DNA of 10,061 bases, from assembly GCA_903928275.1 (NCBI GenBank), contig CAIYQJ010000271.1:1-10061 (forward strand), in the 5' to 3' direction. The notes under the pieces were generated by a model, which did not search any database, was not told the origin of the DNA, and worked only from the letters and a program-made list of their open reading frames with translations. Shown piece by piece: positions 1-5,782 of this stretch. Position numbers and translations under genes: made by a program. Within the stretch, counting starts at the first letter, position 1, and the number at the start of each line of letters is the position of its first letter. The DNA is from an uncultured Chloroflexota bacterium. GTDB taxonomy: Bacteria > Chloroflexota > Limnocylindria > Limnocylindrales > CSP1-4.

Positions 1-104
1 AGTGCATCCAGGCCGCCGCGGTCGCGCCAGCCGATGACGGCCACCACGCCGCCCGCCGCGACGAGCACGAGCACGGCGAGCCACCAGAAGTACTCGGAGT
101 TCAC
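1..104 (-). CDS. N-terminus of unknown membrane protein (truncated by window edge)
   Basis: The minus strand is open from a GTG at 104 to the window edge, giving 34 codons. The product begins VNSEYFWWLAVLVLVAAGG and continues through one hydrophobic segment (about residues 6-26), followed by a charged W-R-D-R stretch. This is the pattern of an N-terminal membrane anchor or uncleaved signal segment. A GGAG on the minus strand (plus positions 116-113) lies 8 nt before the GTG and supports this start. A TATGCT hexamer on the minus strand (plus 142-137) could be its -10, but no matching -35 is visible. The gene is divergent from lgt. Too little is present to name a family; whether it is a real gene rests on the start signals and the hydrophobic profile. 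Confidence 0.5.
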   Translation of the reverse strand, partial: MNSEYFWWLAVLVLVAAGGVVAVIGWRDRGGLDA

Positions 105-223
105 CGTTCCGGCTCCGCAGGGCAGCGCATGCGGGGAGCATACGGCCGCTTGCGCGCACCGTGCTGGAGCGCGGGCGCCGATCCGCTCGGGGTGGCCCGC
201 GGGGGCGGACCCGGCCTCCACGG

Positions 224-229
224 TACACT
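224..229 (+). promoter_or_regulatory. -10-like hexamer for leaderless lgt mRNA
   Basis: TACACT lies with 7 nt between it and the ATG at 237, so transcription would begin at or next to the start codon. No SD-like purine run precedes that ATG, and no recognisable -35 lies about 17 nt upstream. The same geometry recurs at three other starts in the window, which raises confidence. Confidence 0.45.
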
Positions 230-236
230 CCGCCGG

Positions 237-1262
237 ATGATCCCCTTCACGCCCGAGTCCGTCCTGTTCTCGGTCGGTCCCGTCACCGTCTACTGGTACG
301 GCGTCATGTACGCCGTGGGGCTCGCGGCCGTCTGGTTCGTGCTCTCGGCAGAGGCGCGCCGTCGCGGGCTGGACACCGGCATCCTGGCCAACGGCATGAT
401 CATCGTGGCGATCGCAGCCCTCGCCGGCGGACGCGCGTACCACGTGATCGACCAGTGGCAGCTGTACAAGGACGATCCGGTGCGGATCTTCCTGCCGCCG
501 TACGCGGGCCTCGGGGCGTTCGGCGGGCTCATCACCGGGACGATCGCCGGTGTCGCGTATGCCCGGTACAAGAAGCAGCCCGTCCTCGTCTGGGCGGACG
601 TCGCCATGCCCGGCGTCCTTGTCATGCAGGCGTTCGCGCGCTGGGGCAACTTCTTCAACCAGGAGCTGTACGGGCCGCCGACGAACCTGCCGTGGGGGAT
701 CGCGATCGACTGCGCCCACCGGATCCCCGCCTACCCGTGCACGACGTACCCGCCCGCCACGACCTTCTTCCAGCCGCTGTTCCTCTACGAATCTCTGTCG
801 GGCGCGGTCGGCGCGGTCGTCCTCCTCTGGGTCGCGCGGCGGTTCCCGGCCAGGCTGCTCGCGGGCGACATCGCCCTGCTGGTGGTCACGTGGTATTCCA
901 CGACGCGGTTCCTCCTCGAGCCGCTCCGGGCCGACAACTGGCTCCTGGGCGGCATCCCCACTGCCTCGCTCATCTCGGGCACCCTCGCCATCGGGTCGAT
1001 CGCGATCCTCATCGTCCGTCACGCCCTCCATCCGGCCGGCGGGGCCGTCGAGGTCGTCGCGGACGGCACCGGGACGGTCGCGATCCCGTCCGCCACGGAC
1101 GAGCCCCCGGACGCAGCGGCGCCGCCCGCACCGTCGCCGCTGCCGGACGAAGTCCTGCCCGGCGCCGGGATCGCCGGGATCGCCGGGATCGCCGGGCCCG
1201 TCGAAGCGTCCGCGGTGGGCGTAGCCATCGCGGATCCGCCCCCGGCACCGGACGCGATCTGA
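237..1262 (+). CDS. lgt: Prolipoprotein diacylglyceryl transferase
   Basis: Lgt is a polytopic inner-membrane enzyme. It moves diacylglycerol from phosphatidylglycerol to the lipobox cysteine of prelipoproteins, the first step of lipoprotein maturation. The 341-residue product starts MIPFTPESVLFSVGPVTVYW and has the family's WYG motif (20-22), a GGR (64-66) and the signature ARWGNFFNQELYG (134-146). R135, N138 and E143 correspond to E. coli R143, N146 and E151. A LYES motif (183-186) and the late arginine of EPLR (R231, likely equivalent of E. coli R239) are also present. The position of E. coli H103 in the HGG motif appears to be Phe (F95), a site that is not universally conserved. About 75 residues after the last membrane segment form an Ala/Pro/Asp-rich tail with a GIA repeat, so the protein is longer than the roughly 260-300 residues usual for the family. 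I chose the ATG at 237 because homology begins there and a -10-like hexamer sits just before it; the upstream in-frame ATG at 129 would add a non-homologous, Arg/Gly-rich stretch. Confidence 0.93.
   Translation: MIPFTPESVLFSVGPVTVYWYGVMYAVGLAAVWFVLSAEARRRGLDTGILANGMIIVAIAALAGGRAYHVIDQWQLYKDDPVRIFLPPYAGLGAFGGLITGTIAGVAYARYKKQPVLVWADVAMPGVLVMQAFARWGNFFNQELYGPPTNLPWGIAIDCAHRIPAYPCTTYPPATTFFQPLFLYESLSGAVGAVVLLWVARRFPARLLAGDIALLVVTWYSTTRFLLEPLRADNWLLGGIPTASLISGTLAIGSIAILIVRHALHPAGGAVEVVADGTGTVAIPSATDEPPDAAAPPAPSPLPDEVLPGAGIAGIAGIAGPVEASAVGVAIADPPPAPDAI
1164..1196 (+). repeat. 9-bp tandem repeat in the lgt tail
   Basis: Three exact copies of GCCGGGATC plus a partial fourth (GCCGGG) lie head to tail inside the lgt coding region. 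They encode a Gly-Ile-Ala repeat in the hydrophilic C-terminal tail. The unit is a multiple of three, so copy-number change would keep the frame. Confidence 0.9.
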
Positions 1263-1310
1263 CGGAAGGGCCGGGAGTGCGCCGCGCGAGACTTCGCCTT
1301 CGTGGCGCCG

Positions 1311-1339
1311 TTGCGCCCGTCGGGACGATGCCCCACACT
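1311..1339 (+). promoter_or_regulatory. Candidate promoter of the cysteine leader ORF and transsulfuration operon
   Basis: TTGCGC (1311-1316) and CACACT (1334-1339) are separated by exactly 17 nt. CACACT ends 6 nt before the GTG of the leader ORF, so transcription would begin at that codon. Each hexamer matches the sigma70 consensus at only three of six positions. The call therefore rests on spacing and on similarity to the TACACT and TAGACT elements before lgt and the amidohydrolase. A GGCGC/GCGCC hairpin with a 4-nt loop (1304-1317) overlaps the -35. Confidence 0.4.
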
Positions 1340-1345
1340 CCGCCC

Positions 1346-1414
1346 GTGCAGCACATGACCGCGATCGTCCGGACCACCTGCGCGTGTCGTCGGCGGCTCA
1401 GCGGCACGCCCTGA
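1346..1414 (+). CDS. Putative cysteine-sensing leader peptide (22 aa)
   Basis: A GTG-initiated ORF of 22 codons plus stop encodes VQHMTAIVRTTCACRRRLSG followed by Thr-Pro. Its two Cys codons, TGC (1379-1381) and TGT (1385-1387), are separated by a single Ala codon and followed by three Arg codons. It has no SD; a -10-like hexamer lies 6 nt before the GTG, so it would be read from a leaderless mRNA. It ends 55 nt before cystathionine beta-synthase, a gene for cysteine formation. Leaderless, Cys-codon-containing small ORFs that attenuate downstream sulfur genes are known in mycobacteria, which gives a clear model for this one. An in-frame ATG at 1355 would give 19 residues with the same Cys-Ala-Cys-Arg core. 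The role in regulation is inferred. The ORF could be chance, but the position, start geometry and pathway match argue against that. Confidence 0.5.
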   Translation: MQHMTAIVRTTCACRRRLSGTP

Positions 1415-1456
1415 CCGACCCGCGCCACCGCGACGTCCCCCTCGGAGGACGCCGAC
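1389..1456 (+). promoter_or_regulatory. Candidate attenuator pairing between leader ORF and beta-synthase SD region
   Basis: GTCGGCG (1389-1395), directly after the second Cys codon, is perfectly complementary over 7 bp to CGCCGAC (1450-1456), which ends 2 nt before the GGGAG SD (1459-1463). A competing hairpin, CGTCC (1434-1438) with GGACG (1447-1451), shares two bases with this pairing, so the two are mutually exclusive. A ribosome stalled on the Cys codons would cover 1389-1395 and free the SD side. This is a hand-drawn fold in GC-rich DNA, so it remains a hypothesis. Confidence 0.3.
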
Positions 1457-1469
1457 CCGGGAGATCCGC

Positions 1470-2930
1470 ATGAACGCCAGCCACCACGCATCCGGCACTT
1501 CCGGCCTCCCGCCCATCGACCATGCCGAGACGATCCTCGACCTCGTCGGAAGGACTCCGCTCGTCCGGCTCTCGCGCGTCCTGCGCGACGTCGGTCCGGC
1601 CGACCGACTGCCGCTCGTGCTCGCGAAGCTCGAGATGCTCAACCCCGGCGGGTCGGTGAAGGACCGCATCGGCCTGCCGATGATCGAGGCCGCCGAGCGC
1701 GCGGGACTCCTGCGACCCGGCGGGACGATCGTGGAGCCCACGTCCGGCAACACCGGTCACGGGCTCGCCATCGCAGCCGCCCTGCGGGGCTACCGCTGCG
1801 TCTTCGTCATGGCCGACAAGCAGTCGGCCGAGAAGCAGGCGCTCCTGCGCGCGTACGGGGCCGAGGTCGTCCTGTGCCCCTCGAACGTCGAGCCCGGGTC
1901 GCCCGAGAGCTACTACTCGGTCGCGCGTCGCCTGGCCCGCGACATCCCGGGGGCATGGCAGCCAGACCAGTACAGCAACCCCGCGAACCCGGAGGCGCAC
2001 GAGCGGACGACCGGGCCCGAGATATGGGAGCAGACGCGAGGGCGCGTCACGCACCTCGTCGCGAGCGCGGGGACCGTGGGTACGCTGACGGGGACGGCCC
2101 GGTACCTGCGCTCCAGGAGCCCCGATCTCGTGGTGGTCGGCGCGGACCCGGAGGGCAGCGTGCTCTCCGGCGACACGGCACGGCCGTATCTCACCGAGGG
2201 CGTGGGCGAGGACTTCTACCCGGCTGCCTACGCGCCGGAGCTCGTGGATCGCTGGGTGCGCGTGTCGGATCGCGACGCGTTCCTCGCCGCGCGGCGCCTG
2301 ACCCGCGAGGAAGGGATCCTCGCCGGGGAATCGTGCGGCACGGCGCTCGTGGCGACGATCCGCCTGGTGCGCGAGCTCGCCGTCGCGCCGGACGGCGCGA
2401 CGAAGGTCGTCGTCGTGATCCTCCCCGACACCGGCCGCAACTACCTCTCGAAGCTCTACAGCGACGAGTGGATGCGCTCCAACGGCCTGCTCGCCACGAC
2501 GGGCGAGCGGCTCCGGGTGGCCGACCTGCTCCGCGACCGCCACCACCAGGGAGCGCGGCCCGACGTCGTTCTCGTTCGCACGACCGAGCGGGTGGGGGAT
2601 GCGATCGGCCGTTTCCAGGAGCACGGGATCAGCCAGATGCCGGTGTCGGAGGCCCCCGAAGGAGACGACGCGGGGGCGATCGTGGGCTCGGTCGAGGAGA
2701 CGGGCCTGCTGGAGCGCGCCTATCGCGACCCTGCGATCGTCGAGCGGACGATCGGCGAGGTCATGGGCCGACCGCTCCCGACGATCGAGGAGGAGCGGAG
2801 CGTTGACGACGCGTACGCCCTGCTCGCGGGCGGCGCGGCCGCGATCCTCGTCATGCGGGAGGGGAGGCTCGGCGGGATCGTGACGCGGCTCGACATCCTC
2901 GAGCACCTCGCGCACCCCGACCGTGGCTGA
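1470..2930 (+). CDS. cbs: Cystathionine beta-synthase (PLP enzyme with C-terminal CBS-domain pair)
   Basis: This enzyme condenses homocysteine with serine (or O-acetylserine) to cystathionine in the cytoplasm, the first step of reverse transsulfuration. The 486-residue product has a fold-type II PLP core (about 20-340). The Schiff-base lysine is K64 in NPGGSVKDR (58-66), the substrate loop is TSGNTG (91-96), the phosphate-binding loop is SAGTVGTLTG (199-208), and a late PDTGRNYLSK lies at 319-328. The usual GGSSG-type motif reads GESCG (286-290), with Cys at one position. Residues about 345-482 form two CBS motifs, the regulatory Bateman module that in other CBS enzymes binds adenosyl ligands. 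No haem-binding N-terminus is present. The ATG at 1470 has GGGAG (1459-1463) 6 nt upstream. The gene is followed by the gamma-lyase after 19 nt. A plain cysteine synthase is less likely because of the CBS-domain pair and the neighbour. Confidence 0.93.
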   Translation: MNASHHASGTSGLPPIDHAETILDLVGRTPLVRLSRVLRDVGPADRLPLVLAKLEMLNPGGSVKDRIGLPMIEAAERAGLLRPGGTIVEPTSGNTGHGLAIAAALRGYRCVFVMADKQSAEKQALLRAYGAEVVLCPSNVEPGSPESYYSVARRLARDIPGAWQPDQYSNPANPEAHERTTGPEIWEQTRGRVTHLVASAGTVGTLTGTARYLRSRSPDLVVVGADPEGSVLSGDTARPYLTEGVGEDFYPAAYAPELVDRWVRVSDRDAFLAARRLTREEGILAGESCGTALVATIRLVRELAVAPDGATKVVVVILPDTGRNYLSKLYSDEWMRSNGLLATTGERLRVADLLRDRHHQGARPDVVLVRTTERVGDAIGRFQEHGISQMPVSEAPEGDDAGAIVGSVEETGLLERAYRDPAIVERTIGEVMGRPLPTIEEERSVDDAYALLAGGAAAILVMREGRLGGIVTRLDILEHLAHPDRG

Positions 2931-2949
2931 CGACGAGGGGAGGGGACCC

Positions 2950-4185
2950 ATGGACCTGCGGGCCGCGACCGGGGAGGGGATCGATCGCGCCTGGGACCTC
3001 GACACGCTCGCGGTCCATGCCGGCGCAGAGCCGGACGAGACGACCGGGGCCGTGTCGCCGCCGATCGTCCAGACGTCCACGTACCGCCAGGACGCCGTGG
3101 CGGTCCCGCGCGGCGGCTACGAGTACGCGCGCACCCAGAACCCCACCCGCGAGCGGCTGGAGCGGGCCGTGGCGGCGCTCGAGGGCGGAACGCACGGCAT
3201 CGCCTTCGCCAGCGGCTCCGCCACGACCGCGGTGCTCGCCGAGCTCGCGGCGCCCGGGGAGGAGGTCGTGGTCGGCGACGACGTCTACGGCGGGACCTAC
3301 CGCTACTTCGAACGCGTGGCGCGGCCGCGGGGCGTGGACGCGCGCTACGTGGACCTCGCATCCGGCGCGGCCGAGGCCCTCGCGTCTGCCCTCACGCCTC
3401 GGACGCGGCTCGTCTGGCTGGAGACGCCCACGAACCCGCTCCTCAAGGTGATCGACATCGCGGCCGTGGCCGAGGCGGTCGGCGGCCACGCCGGGGCGCG
3501 CGGCCGGAGGCCGATCCTCGTCGTGGACAACACGTTCGCCTCGCCGGCCGGCCAGGTGCCGCTCGCGCTCGGGGCCGACATCGTCTTCCACTCCGCCACC
3601 AAGTACCTGGGCGGCCACAGCGACGTGGTCAACGGCGTGGCCGTCACCTCGGACGAGGAGGTCGCCGCGCGCCTGCGCTTCCTCCAGAACGCGATCGGCG
3701 CCGTTCCGGGGCCCATGGACTGCTGGTTGGTCCTCCGCGGGATCCGGACGCTCGCGGTCCGGTTGGAACGGCACACGGAGAACGCGACCACGGTGGCCCG
3801 CTTCCTCGCCGCGCGGGACGACGTGGAGATCGTCCGCTACCCCGGCCTCGCCGACGGTCCGCACGGCCACCCCCAGGCGGCGCTCGCTGCCCGCCAGATG
3901 CGGCTCGCAGGCGGGATGGTCTCGTTCGTCCCGCGCGCCGGCGGGCGGCACGGCCGGACGGCACGCGACCGTGCGATCGCGATCTGCGAGGGGACGCGGA
4001 TCTTCACCCTCGCCGAGTCGCTCGGCGGCGTGGAGTCGCTCATCGAGGTCCCGGCCGTCATGACCCATGCGTCGGTCGCGGACTCGCCGCTCGCCGTGCC
4101 GGAGGCGCTCATCCGGCTGTCGGTCGGGATCGAGTCCGCGCGCGACCTGGTGGCGGACCTGCGCCAGGCGATCGACGAGGCCTGA
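2950..4185 (+). CDS. Cystathionine gamma-lyase / gamma-synthase family PLP enzyme
   Basis: This is a Cys/Met-metabolism PLP enzyme of fold type I, 411 residues. With the beta-synthase upstream it most likely cleaves cystathionine to cysteine, 2-oxobutyrate and ammonia. Visible motifs are YEYARTQNPTR (57-67), with the cofactor-phosphate Tyr and Arg from the neighbouring subunit; DVYGGTYR (111-118); VVDNTFASP (191-199), with the pyridine-nitrogen Asp D193; SATKYLGGHSD (215-225), with Schiff-base lysine K218; and the C-terminal SLGGVESLIEVPAVMTHAS (357-375), whose glutamate pattern resembles gamma-lyases. Lyase and synthase are hard to separate by eye; context favours the lyase. I chose the ATG at 2950 because a purine-rich run (2935-2946, GAGGGGAGGGGA) sits just before it. 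An in-frame GTG at 2923 would overlap the previous gene by 8 nt and lacks such a site. The two genes are very probably one operon. Confidence 0.9.
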   Translation: MDLRAATGEGIDRAWDLDTLAVHAGAEPDETTGAVSPPIVQTSTYRQDAVAVPRGGYEYARTQNPTRERLERAVAALEGGTHGIAFASGSATTAVLAELAAPGEEVVVGDDVYGGTYRYFERVARPRGVDARYVDLASGAAEALASALTPRTRLVWLETPTNPLLKVIDIAAVAEAVGGHAGARGRRPILVVDNTFASPAGQVPLALGADIVFHSATKYLGGHSDVVNGVAVTSDEEVAARLRFLQNAIGAVPGPMDCWLVLRGIRTLAVRLERHTENATTVARFLAARDDVEIVRYPGLADGPHGHPQAALAARQMRLAGGMVSFVPRAGGRHGRTARDRAIAICEGTRIFTLAESLGGVESLIEVPAVMTHASVADSPLAVPEALIRLSVGIESARDLVADLRQAIDEA

Positions 4186-4189
4186 CGGG

Positions 4190-4232
4190 CTGGTCGACGC
4201 GGCGCCGCACGCAAGCGCCGGGAGCCGACCAG
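4190..4232 (+). promoter_or_regulatory. Hairpin between gamma-lyase and glycosyltransferase reaching into the SD
   Basis: CTGGTCG (4190-4196) pairs perfectly with CGACCAG (4226-4232), and an inner stem CGGCGC/GCGCCG (4200-4205 with 4215-4220) closes a 9-nt loop. The 3' arm includes the first two bases of the AGGAGG SD (4231-4236) of the glycosyltransferase. It could reduce translation or act as a partial terminator; no T-run follows. Confidence 0.4.
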
Positions 4233-4241
4233 GAGGGGTGC

Positions 4242-5393
4242 ATGCGGATCCTCTACACGTTCGCCGGCGGCAGTGGCCACCTGGATCCGCTCGTGCCGTT
4301 CGCCCGGAGCGCCGCAACGGCCGGCCATGTCGTCGCGTTCGCCGGCCGCCCCTGGATGACGCCGGTCGTCGAGGCGCTCGGGTTCGAGGCGTACGGCTCC
4401 GGGTCCGACGCGGGCCTCACGCCCGTGCGACGTCCGCTGTTCCCGATCGACATGGAGCGCGAGGCGTGCGACCTCCGGGACGGCTTCGCTCGCCGGATCG
4501 CCCGCGAGCGCGCGGCCGACGTGCTCCGGCTCTGCCTGACCTGGCGGCCGGACGTCCTCGTCTGCGAGGAGACGGACTTCGGCCCGATGGTGGTCGCCGA
4601 GCATCTCGGGATCCCGCACGCGACCGTCGTCGTCCTCGCGGCAGGCGGGCTGGTGCGGCCCGAGGTGCTCGCGGAGCCGCTCGACGCGCTGCGCGCCGCG
4701 CACGGCCTCCGGCCCGACCCGGACCTCGAGATGCTCGAACGGCACCTCGTCCTGTCGCCGTTCCCGCCGAGCCTGCGCGACCCCGCGTTCCCACTCCCGT
4801 CGACGGCGCACGCGATCCGCCCAGCCGTGCTCGACGAGCCGACCGATGCATGGCAGCCGTCATGGCTCGACCCGGCCGCGGACCGGCCCCTGGTCTACGT
4901 GACGCTGGGGACGGTGTTCCCGCTGGAGTCCGGCGACCTCTTCGGGCGGCTGCTCGACGGGCTGCAGGACCTGCCGCTCGACATCGTCGTCACGGTCGGC
5001 CGCGACATGGACCCGGGCGAGCTGGGACCGCGCCCGGCGAACGTCCACCTCGAGCGGTACATCACGCAGGCGTCCATCCTGTCGCGCTGCTCGCTCGTCG
5101 TGTCGCATGGCGGCTCCGGGAGCGTCGTCGGCGCGCTCGCCTTCGGGCGCCCGATGGTCATCGTCCCGATGAGCGCGGACCAGCCTCTCAACGCGCGGAG
5201 GTGCGAGACGCTCGGCGTAGCGCGCGCGCTCGACCCGATCGACGCGACACCCGGGGACGTGCGGGAGGCCGCCCTGGCCCTTCTCTCGCACCCGGCATAC
5301 CGTTGCGCCGCCATGCGCCTGCGGGACGAGTGCCTGGCCCTGCCCGGACCGGCCCACGCCGTGGAGCTGCTGGAGGGCGTCGGGGAGGTCTGA
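4242..5393 (+). CDS. GT1-family (UGT/MGT-like) glycosyltransferase
   Basis: The 383-residue protein shows the two-lobed GT-B layout of nucleotide-sugar-dependent glycosyltransferases that modify small lipophilic acceptors. The N-terminal acceptor lobe begins MRILYTFAGGSGHLDPLVPF, with the Gly-rich loop and H13 in the place of the family's catalytic-base histidine. A linker at about 200-215 leads to the donor lobe, which starts VYVTLGTVF (218-226). The donor-binding signature is LVVSHGGSGSVVGALAFGRP (285-304), with H289-Gly-Gly, and DQPLNARR (313-320) carries the Asp-Gln pair that contacts the sugar. AGGAGG (4231-4236) lies 5 nt before the ATG. The gene follows the gamma-lyase after 56 nt and may be in the same transcript, but nothing ties it to sulfur metabolism. 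Donor and acceptor cannot be read from the sequence. Confidence 0.88.
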   Translation: MRILYTFAGGSGHLDPLVPFARSAATAGHVVAFAGRPWMTPVVEALGFEAYGSGSDAGLTPVRRPLFPIDMEREACDLRDGFARRIARERAADVLRLCLTWRPDVLVCEETDFGPMVVAEHLGIPHATVVVLAAGGLVRPEVLAEPLDALRAAHGLRPDPDLEMLERHLVLSPFPPSLRDPAFPLPSTAHAIRPAVLDEPTDAWQPSWLDPAADRPLVYVTLGTVFPLESGDLFGRLLDGLQDLPLDIVVTVGRDMDPGELGPRPANVHLERYITQASILSRCSLVVSHGGSGSVVGALAFGRPMVIVPMSADQPLNARRCETLGVARALDPIDATPGDVREAALALLSHPAYRCAAMRLRDECLALPGPAHAVELLEGVGEV

Positions 5394-5408
5394 AGCGGTG
5401 GTCCGGAC

Positions 5409-5431
5409 CTCGCGGCTCGCTGGCCCGCGAG
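5409..5431 (+). terminator. GC hairpin after glycosyltransferase (possible terminator)
   Basis: CTCGCGG (5409-5415) and CCGCGAG (5425-5431) form a perfect 7-bp stem with a 9-nt loop. It starts 15 nt after the glycosyltransferase stop and 20 nt before the -35 of the toxin-antitoxin promoter. A 10-bp palindrome, GGTCCGGACC (5400-5409), lies just before it. No T-run follows, so termination would have to be of the U-less type. Confidence 0.3.
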
Positions 5432-5450
5432 AGATCGGGCGTCGCATGCG

Positions 5451-5479
5451 TTGACGAGCACGCCCGCGTGCGCAATCCT
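5451..5479 (+). promoter_or_regulatory. Promoter of the toxin-antitoxin pair
   Basis: TTGACG (5451-5456; five of six consensus bases) and AATCCT (5474-5479; three of six) are separated by exactly 17 nt. The -10 ends 6 nt before the ATG at 5486, predicting a leaderless transcript that starts at the antitoxin start codon. This is the best -35 in the window. Confidence 0.6.
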
Positions 5480-5498
5480 GTGCGCATGAGCGTGCGCA
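5468..5498 (+). promoter_or_regulatory. Three phased TGCGCA operator sites for antitoxin autoregulation
   Basis: The heptamer GTGCGCA occurs at 5468-5474, 5480-5486 and 5492-5498, with a period of exactly 12 bp. Its core TGCGCA is a self-complementary palindrome. The first copy runs into the -10, the second into the A of the start codon, and the third lies in codons 3-5. Ribbon-helix-helix repressors commonly bind short half-sites spaced about one helical turn apart, so this is a natural operator for the VapB-like antitoxin or its toxin complex. The repeats are seen directly; the protein that binds them is inferred. Confidence 0.55.
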
Positions 5499-5782
5499 CG
5501 AATCTCCTTCTCCCGGACGACCTCGTCGAGGAGCTCGACCGCGTCGCCGGGCCCCGCAACCGGAGCAAGTTCGTGGCCGAGGCGATCCGCTATCGGCTGA
5601 AGCGCGAGCGACTGCGCGAGGCCTGGGAGGCGAGCTTCGGCATCCTGAGCGCCGAGGATCACCCGCACTGGGCCACGTCGGAGATGGTCGTCGAGTGGGT
5701 GCGGATGATGCGCGCGGAGGAGACCGACCCGGGCCCGGATCCTGTCGAGCCCGTGGGGACGGACGATGCGCCTCCTCGTTGA
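5486..5782 (+). CDS. Ribbon-helix-helix antitoxin, VapB-like
   Basis: The 98-residue protein has an N-terminal ribbon-helix-helix fold. The strand is SVRTNLLLP (2-10), followed by DDLVEELDRVAG (11-22), then NRSKFVAEAIRYRLKRER (25-42), with the N-R-S turn typical of MetJ/Arc/CopG-type antitoxins. The rest is a charged region with an acidic, Pro-rich end (about 80-98), the likely toxin-wrapping segment. It should neutralise the PIN toxin encoded next and repress their shared promoter. I chose the ATG at 5486 because the strand of the DNA-binding domain begins there and a promoter with leaderless spacing sits directly upstream. There is no SD. Its last 17 nt overlap the toxin gene, indicating translational coupling and one transcript. 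Confidence 0.85.
   Translation: MSVRTNLLLPDDLVEELDRVAGPRNRSKFVAEAIRYRLKRERLREAWEASFGILSAEDHPHWATSEMVVEWVRMMRAEETDPGPDPVEPVGTDDAPPR

Noticed and set aside
129..236. In-frame upstream ATG that would extend lgt by 36 residues.
   Set aside because: The extension is Arg/Gly-rich and unlike Lgt N-termini, has no SD, and would place the -10-like hexamer inside the gene.
1263..1469. SAM or other known riboswitch upstream of the cystathionine genes.
   Set aside because: I could not find the conserved core of a SAM-type or cobalamin riboswitch in the 207-nt gap; the leader ORF explains the region better. A covariance-model search would settle it.
2923..2949. GTG start for the gamma-lyase, overlapping the beta-synthase stop by 8 nt.
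   Set aside because: The purine-rich ribosome site at 2935-2946 serves the ATG at 2950; the extra nine residues are not part of the family domain.
1398..3080. Long open frames on the minus strand opposite the cystathionine genes (and similar ones at 2851-4317, 3837-4811 and 7036-8877).
   Set aside because: They are Arg-, Gly- and Asp/His-rich with no recognisable domain, and lie opposite genes with clear family motifs. High third-position GC on the plus strand leaves the opposite frames free of stops.
4242..5393. MshA-type glycosyltransferase, linking the cysteine operon to mycothiol synthesis.
   Set aside because: The H-G-G and D-Q donor motifs are those of GT1 UGT/MGT-like enzymes; MshA is a GT4 enzyme with a different E-x7-E type signature.
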